Assembly (NCBI GenBank): GCA_048296855.1
Contig: CP182631.1
Length of the DNA stretch: 64,000 nt
Strand: one strand, 5' to 3'
Origin: Pseudocolwellia sp048296855
Lineage (GTDB): Bacteria > Pseudomonadota > Gammaproteobacteria > Enterobacterales > Alteromonadaceae
The stretch's first letter is position 1, and every line of letters starts with the position of its first letter. This document shows positions 62,405-64,000 of the stretch, piece after piece. A program made the translations under genes and the position numbers. A model generated the notes under the pieces. The model saw only the letters and a list, made by a program, of their open reading frames with translations, was not told the origin of the DNA and searched no databases.

Positions 62405-62422
62405 CTGTCACAAAACTGTAAT
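62405..62422 (+). promoter_or_regulatory. Pho box upstream of pstC
   Basis: CTGTCACAAAACTGTAAT matches the PhoB consensus, with 7-mers 11 bases apart. The pstC-like start is about 60 bases downstream, and a TATAAT at 62434-62439 fits a -10 region. Confidence 0.8.
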
Positions 62423-62480
62423 ATTAATGACATATAATTTAATTTGAACTTAATATTTATAGTAGATAAAGGCAGATTTA

Positions 62481-64000
62481 GTGGCTCTAGCATTTAAATC
62501 AACTGGCACACGTCAGCTTAAAAACTCTTTAGCAAAATGGTTAATTACACTCGGTGGTATCAGTGTGTTATTTACCCTTGTGCTAATTTTTATGTATTTA
62601 CTTTACGTAATTAAACCTGTTTTTGACTCAGCAACTGTAGAACAGACCTCTCAACTTTCTCTTACGTCTTCAACCAAAACATTAAGTGTTGGTGTTGATG
62701 AACTAAAAGAAGTGGCCTATCAAATTAATGAACTAGGTGATATTCGCTTTTATCGTTTAACTGATAAAAACGGATATAAAACAGGAAGTCAGTTGTTTTC
62801 ACAGCAATTAATTTCTAACGGTGGTGAAGTTAAACACATTGTTGATTCAGGCATTAATTACAAACTGATTGTTGACTCAAATAACAATAACCTAGTTATT
62901 GCTCCTAAGTTTCAATCTGTTTACACCGCTGACAGCCGTGAGATTATTGCGAGAATTGATTACCCGTTAGGAGAAGAACCGCTAGAGCTTGACGAAAGCA
63001 ATGCAGGTTTCTCTAAAGTTGCTTTTGCAATGAACTCTGAAAAGGCTGTGTTTGTTGCAAAAACAGACGACGGCCGATTAATAAAAACCACATTGGTATC
63101 AGAAGATAGTTTTGATTATGACCCCGCTTTTGAAACTGTTTTTCAAGAGATAGAGTTTTATTCAAAAAAAGTTGATGAAATTCTGATTACACCTGACTTA
63201 TCGTTAGCCTTTGTTCAAAGTGGCAATACTATATCTGTATTTGAATTAGACGATGAATACAGCGTTACTTTAAAAACGGAAATAAAACCTAAGAAAACCA
63301 TTACCTCTATGGCATTGCTTTCGGGTAGTAGCTCTATTCTCATTGGTGACAATAAAGGAAATATTAGTCAGTGGTTTGAAGTGGCTGGAGACAGTGGTAG
63401 AGACTTTCAAGAAATACGCTCATTTAACAATAGTACAGGTGAAGCTGTAGCAAAAATTTATACTGAGCAATTTCGCAAAAGCTTTTACGGGATAACGGCT
63501 ACAGGTGCCGTTGATGTGTTTTATACAACCAGTGAAGCGCAATTATGGAACGGAAAACTCGTTAATACGCAACCTGATGCTTTTGCGGTATCACCAAGGT
63601 CTGACGCGATTATTACCGTTAATAACAATGAGCTAAAAATCTTTTCAGTACACAACGAACATCCTGAAGTAACGTGGTCTGCACTATGGAAGGAAGTATG
63701 GTACGAAGGGTATGCTGAACCTGATTATATTTGGCAATCTACATCGGGAACGGACGACTTTGAAGCTAAATTTTCTTTAGTTCCTATTTCTTTTGGAACC
63801 ATTAAAGCGGCATTTTACGCCATGTTATTTGCAGTACCAATTGCATTAACCGCTGCCATTTATACCGCATATTTTATGACTCCGGCTTTACGTAAAAAAG
63901 TTAAACCTACTATTGAATTGATGGAAGCATTACCCACCGTTATCTTAGGGTTTTTAGCTGGACTTTGGTTAGCACCACTGATTGAAGACTACTTACCTGC
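62481..64000 (+). CDS. pstC: Phosphate ABC transporter permease PstC, enlarged, 3' end cut by window
   Basis: From a GTG at 62481 (no ATG nearby) the frame stays open for 506 codons to the window edge. One helix (about residues 20-45) is followed by a large soluble periplasmic region of about 390 residues, rich in beta structure, then the permease domain begins near residue 437 (FGTIKAAFYAMLFAVPIALTAAIYTAYF, ELMEALPTVILGFLAGLWLAP). Classical PstC has about 320 residues in total, so this is an extended form as seen in some marine bacteria. The Pho box upstream ties it to phosphate starvation. Confidence 0.85.
   Translation, partial: MALAFKSTGTRQLKNSLAKWLITLGGISVLFTLVLIFMYLLYVIKPVFDSATVEQTSQLSLTSSTKTLSVGVDELKEVAYQINELGDIRFYRLTDKNGYKTGSQLFSQQLISNGGEVKHIVDSGINYKLIVDSNNNNLVIAPKFQSVYTADSREIIARIDYPLGEEPLELDESNAGFSKVAFAMNSEKAVFVAKTDDGRLIKTTLVSEDSFDYDPAFETVFQEIEFYSKKVDEILITPDLSLAFVQSGNTISVFELDDEYSVTLKTEIKPKKTITSMALLSGSSSILIGDNKGNISQWFEVAGDSGRDFQEIRSFNNSTGEAVAKIYTEQFRKSFYGITATGAVDVFYTTSEAQLWNGKLVNTQPDAFAVSPRSDAIITVNNNELKIFSVHNEHPEVTWSALWKEVWYEGYAEPDYIWQSTSGTDDFEAKFSLVPISFGTIKAAFYAMLFAVPIALTAAIYTAYFMTPALRKKVKPTIELMEALPTVILGFLAGLWLAPLIEDYLP

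Noticed and set aside
1..64000. tRNA, rRNA, CRISPR array, prophage
   Set aside because: No cloverleaf, rRNA segment, spaced direct-repeat array or phage gene cluster could be seen.

Overview
The window is 64 kb of chromosome from an AT-rich marine gammaproteobacterium of the Alteromonadales. It is most likely a member of the Colwelliaceae (Colwellia/Thalassotalea type). That placement is an inference from gene content: a DUF3450-TtpC-ExbB-ExbD-TonB-TPR operon, LolCDE, DUF2058/YaiL, DUF2750, DUF2062, a GlyGly-CTERM protein, and short dispersed palindromic repeats. There are no rRNA or tRNA genes, no CRISPR array and no prophage. Most genes are housekeeping or envelope genes. The one intact mobile element is an IS4-family insertion sequence.

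Layout. 1-4.0 kb: iron-uptake locus with a TonB-dependent siderophore receptor that has Fur-like sites, and a divergent PepSY membrane-protein operon. 4.1-6.0 kb: ComFB-like protein, PriC and a TauE/SafE permease. 6.5-11.5 kb: a complete TonB2-type energy-transduction operon. 11.5-13.0 kb: an IS4-family element inserted inside that operon's terminator, with a clear 9-bp target duplication. 13.0-16.5 kb: DusC, beta-carbonic anhydrase, PpiC, a tiny membrane protein and a PilZ-like protein. 16.7-28.1 kb: envelope biogenesis (LolCDE, MsbA, LpxK, YcaR, KdsB) with a diguanylate cyclase, a DUF2062 protein and ComEC among them. 28.2-33.8 kb: exported M18 aminopeptidase, acyltransferase, the ribosome stress factors HPF and ArfB, and HxlR-NudC. 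33.8-41.7 kb: GlyGly-CTERM cyclophilin, PheA with a Phe-rich leader-peptide attenuator, MAPEG protein, MobA-like transferase, YaiL, anchored glutaredoxin and MsrPQ. 41.8-52.4 kb: RdgC, then a phosphate block (porin, PhoBR, PstS, Ppx, Ppk) with good Pho boxes, followed by GcvR-like and PilZ proteins. 52.5-56.9 kb: EttA, then a MerR regulator divergent from a His-rich, ZnuD-like TonB receptor. 57.2-61.4 kb: assimilatory nitrate reductase with its flavoprotein partner. 61.4-64 kb: CBS protein, DUF2750 protein and the start of an enlarged PstC.

How they work together. Two TonB-dependent receptors and a TonB2-type motor serve metal uptake. PhoB-PhoR probably controls the porin, itself, PstS and PstC through Pho boxes upstream of each; Ppk and Ppx handle polyphosphate. 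LolCDE, MsbA, LpxK and KdsB supply outer-membrane lipoproteins and LPS. A diguanylate cyclase, two PilZ-type proteins and a ComFB-like protein suggest cyclic-di-GMP signalling.

The most notable observations are the IS that split a terminator hairpin, the pheL-like attenuator, the MerR-type promoter driving a metal receptor, a 17-bp perfect hairpin ahead of ppk, the PstC with a large extra domain, and the exported M18 peptidase. I found no convincing wholly new multi-gene system.
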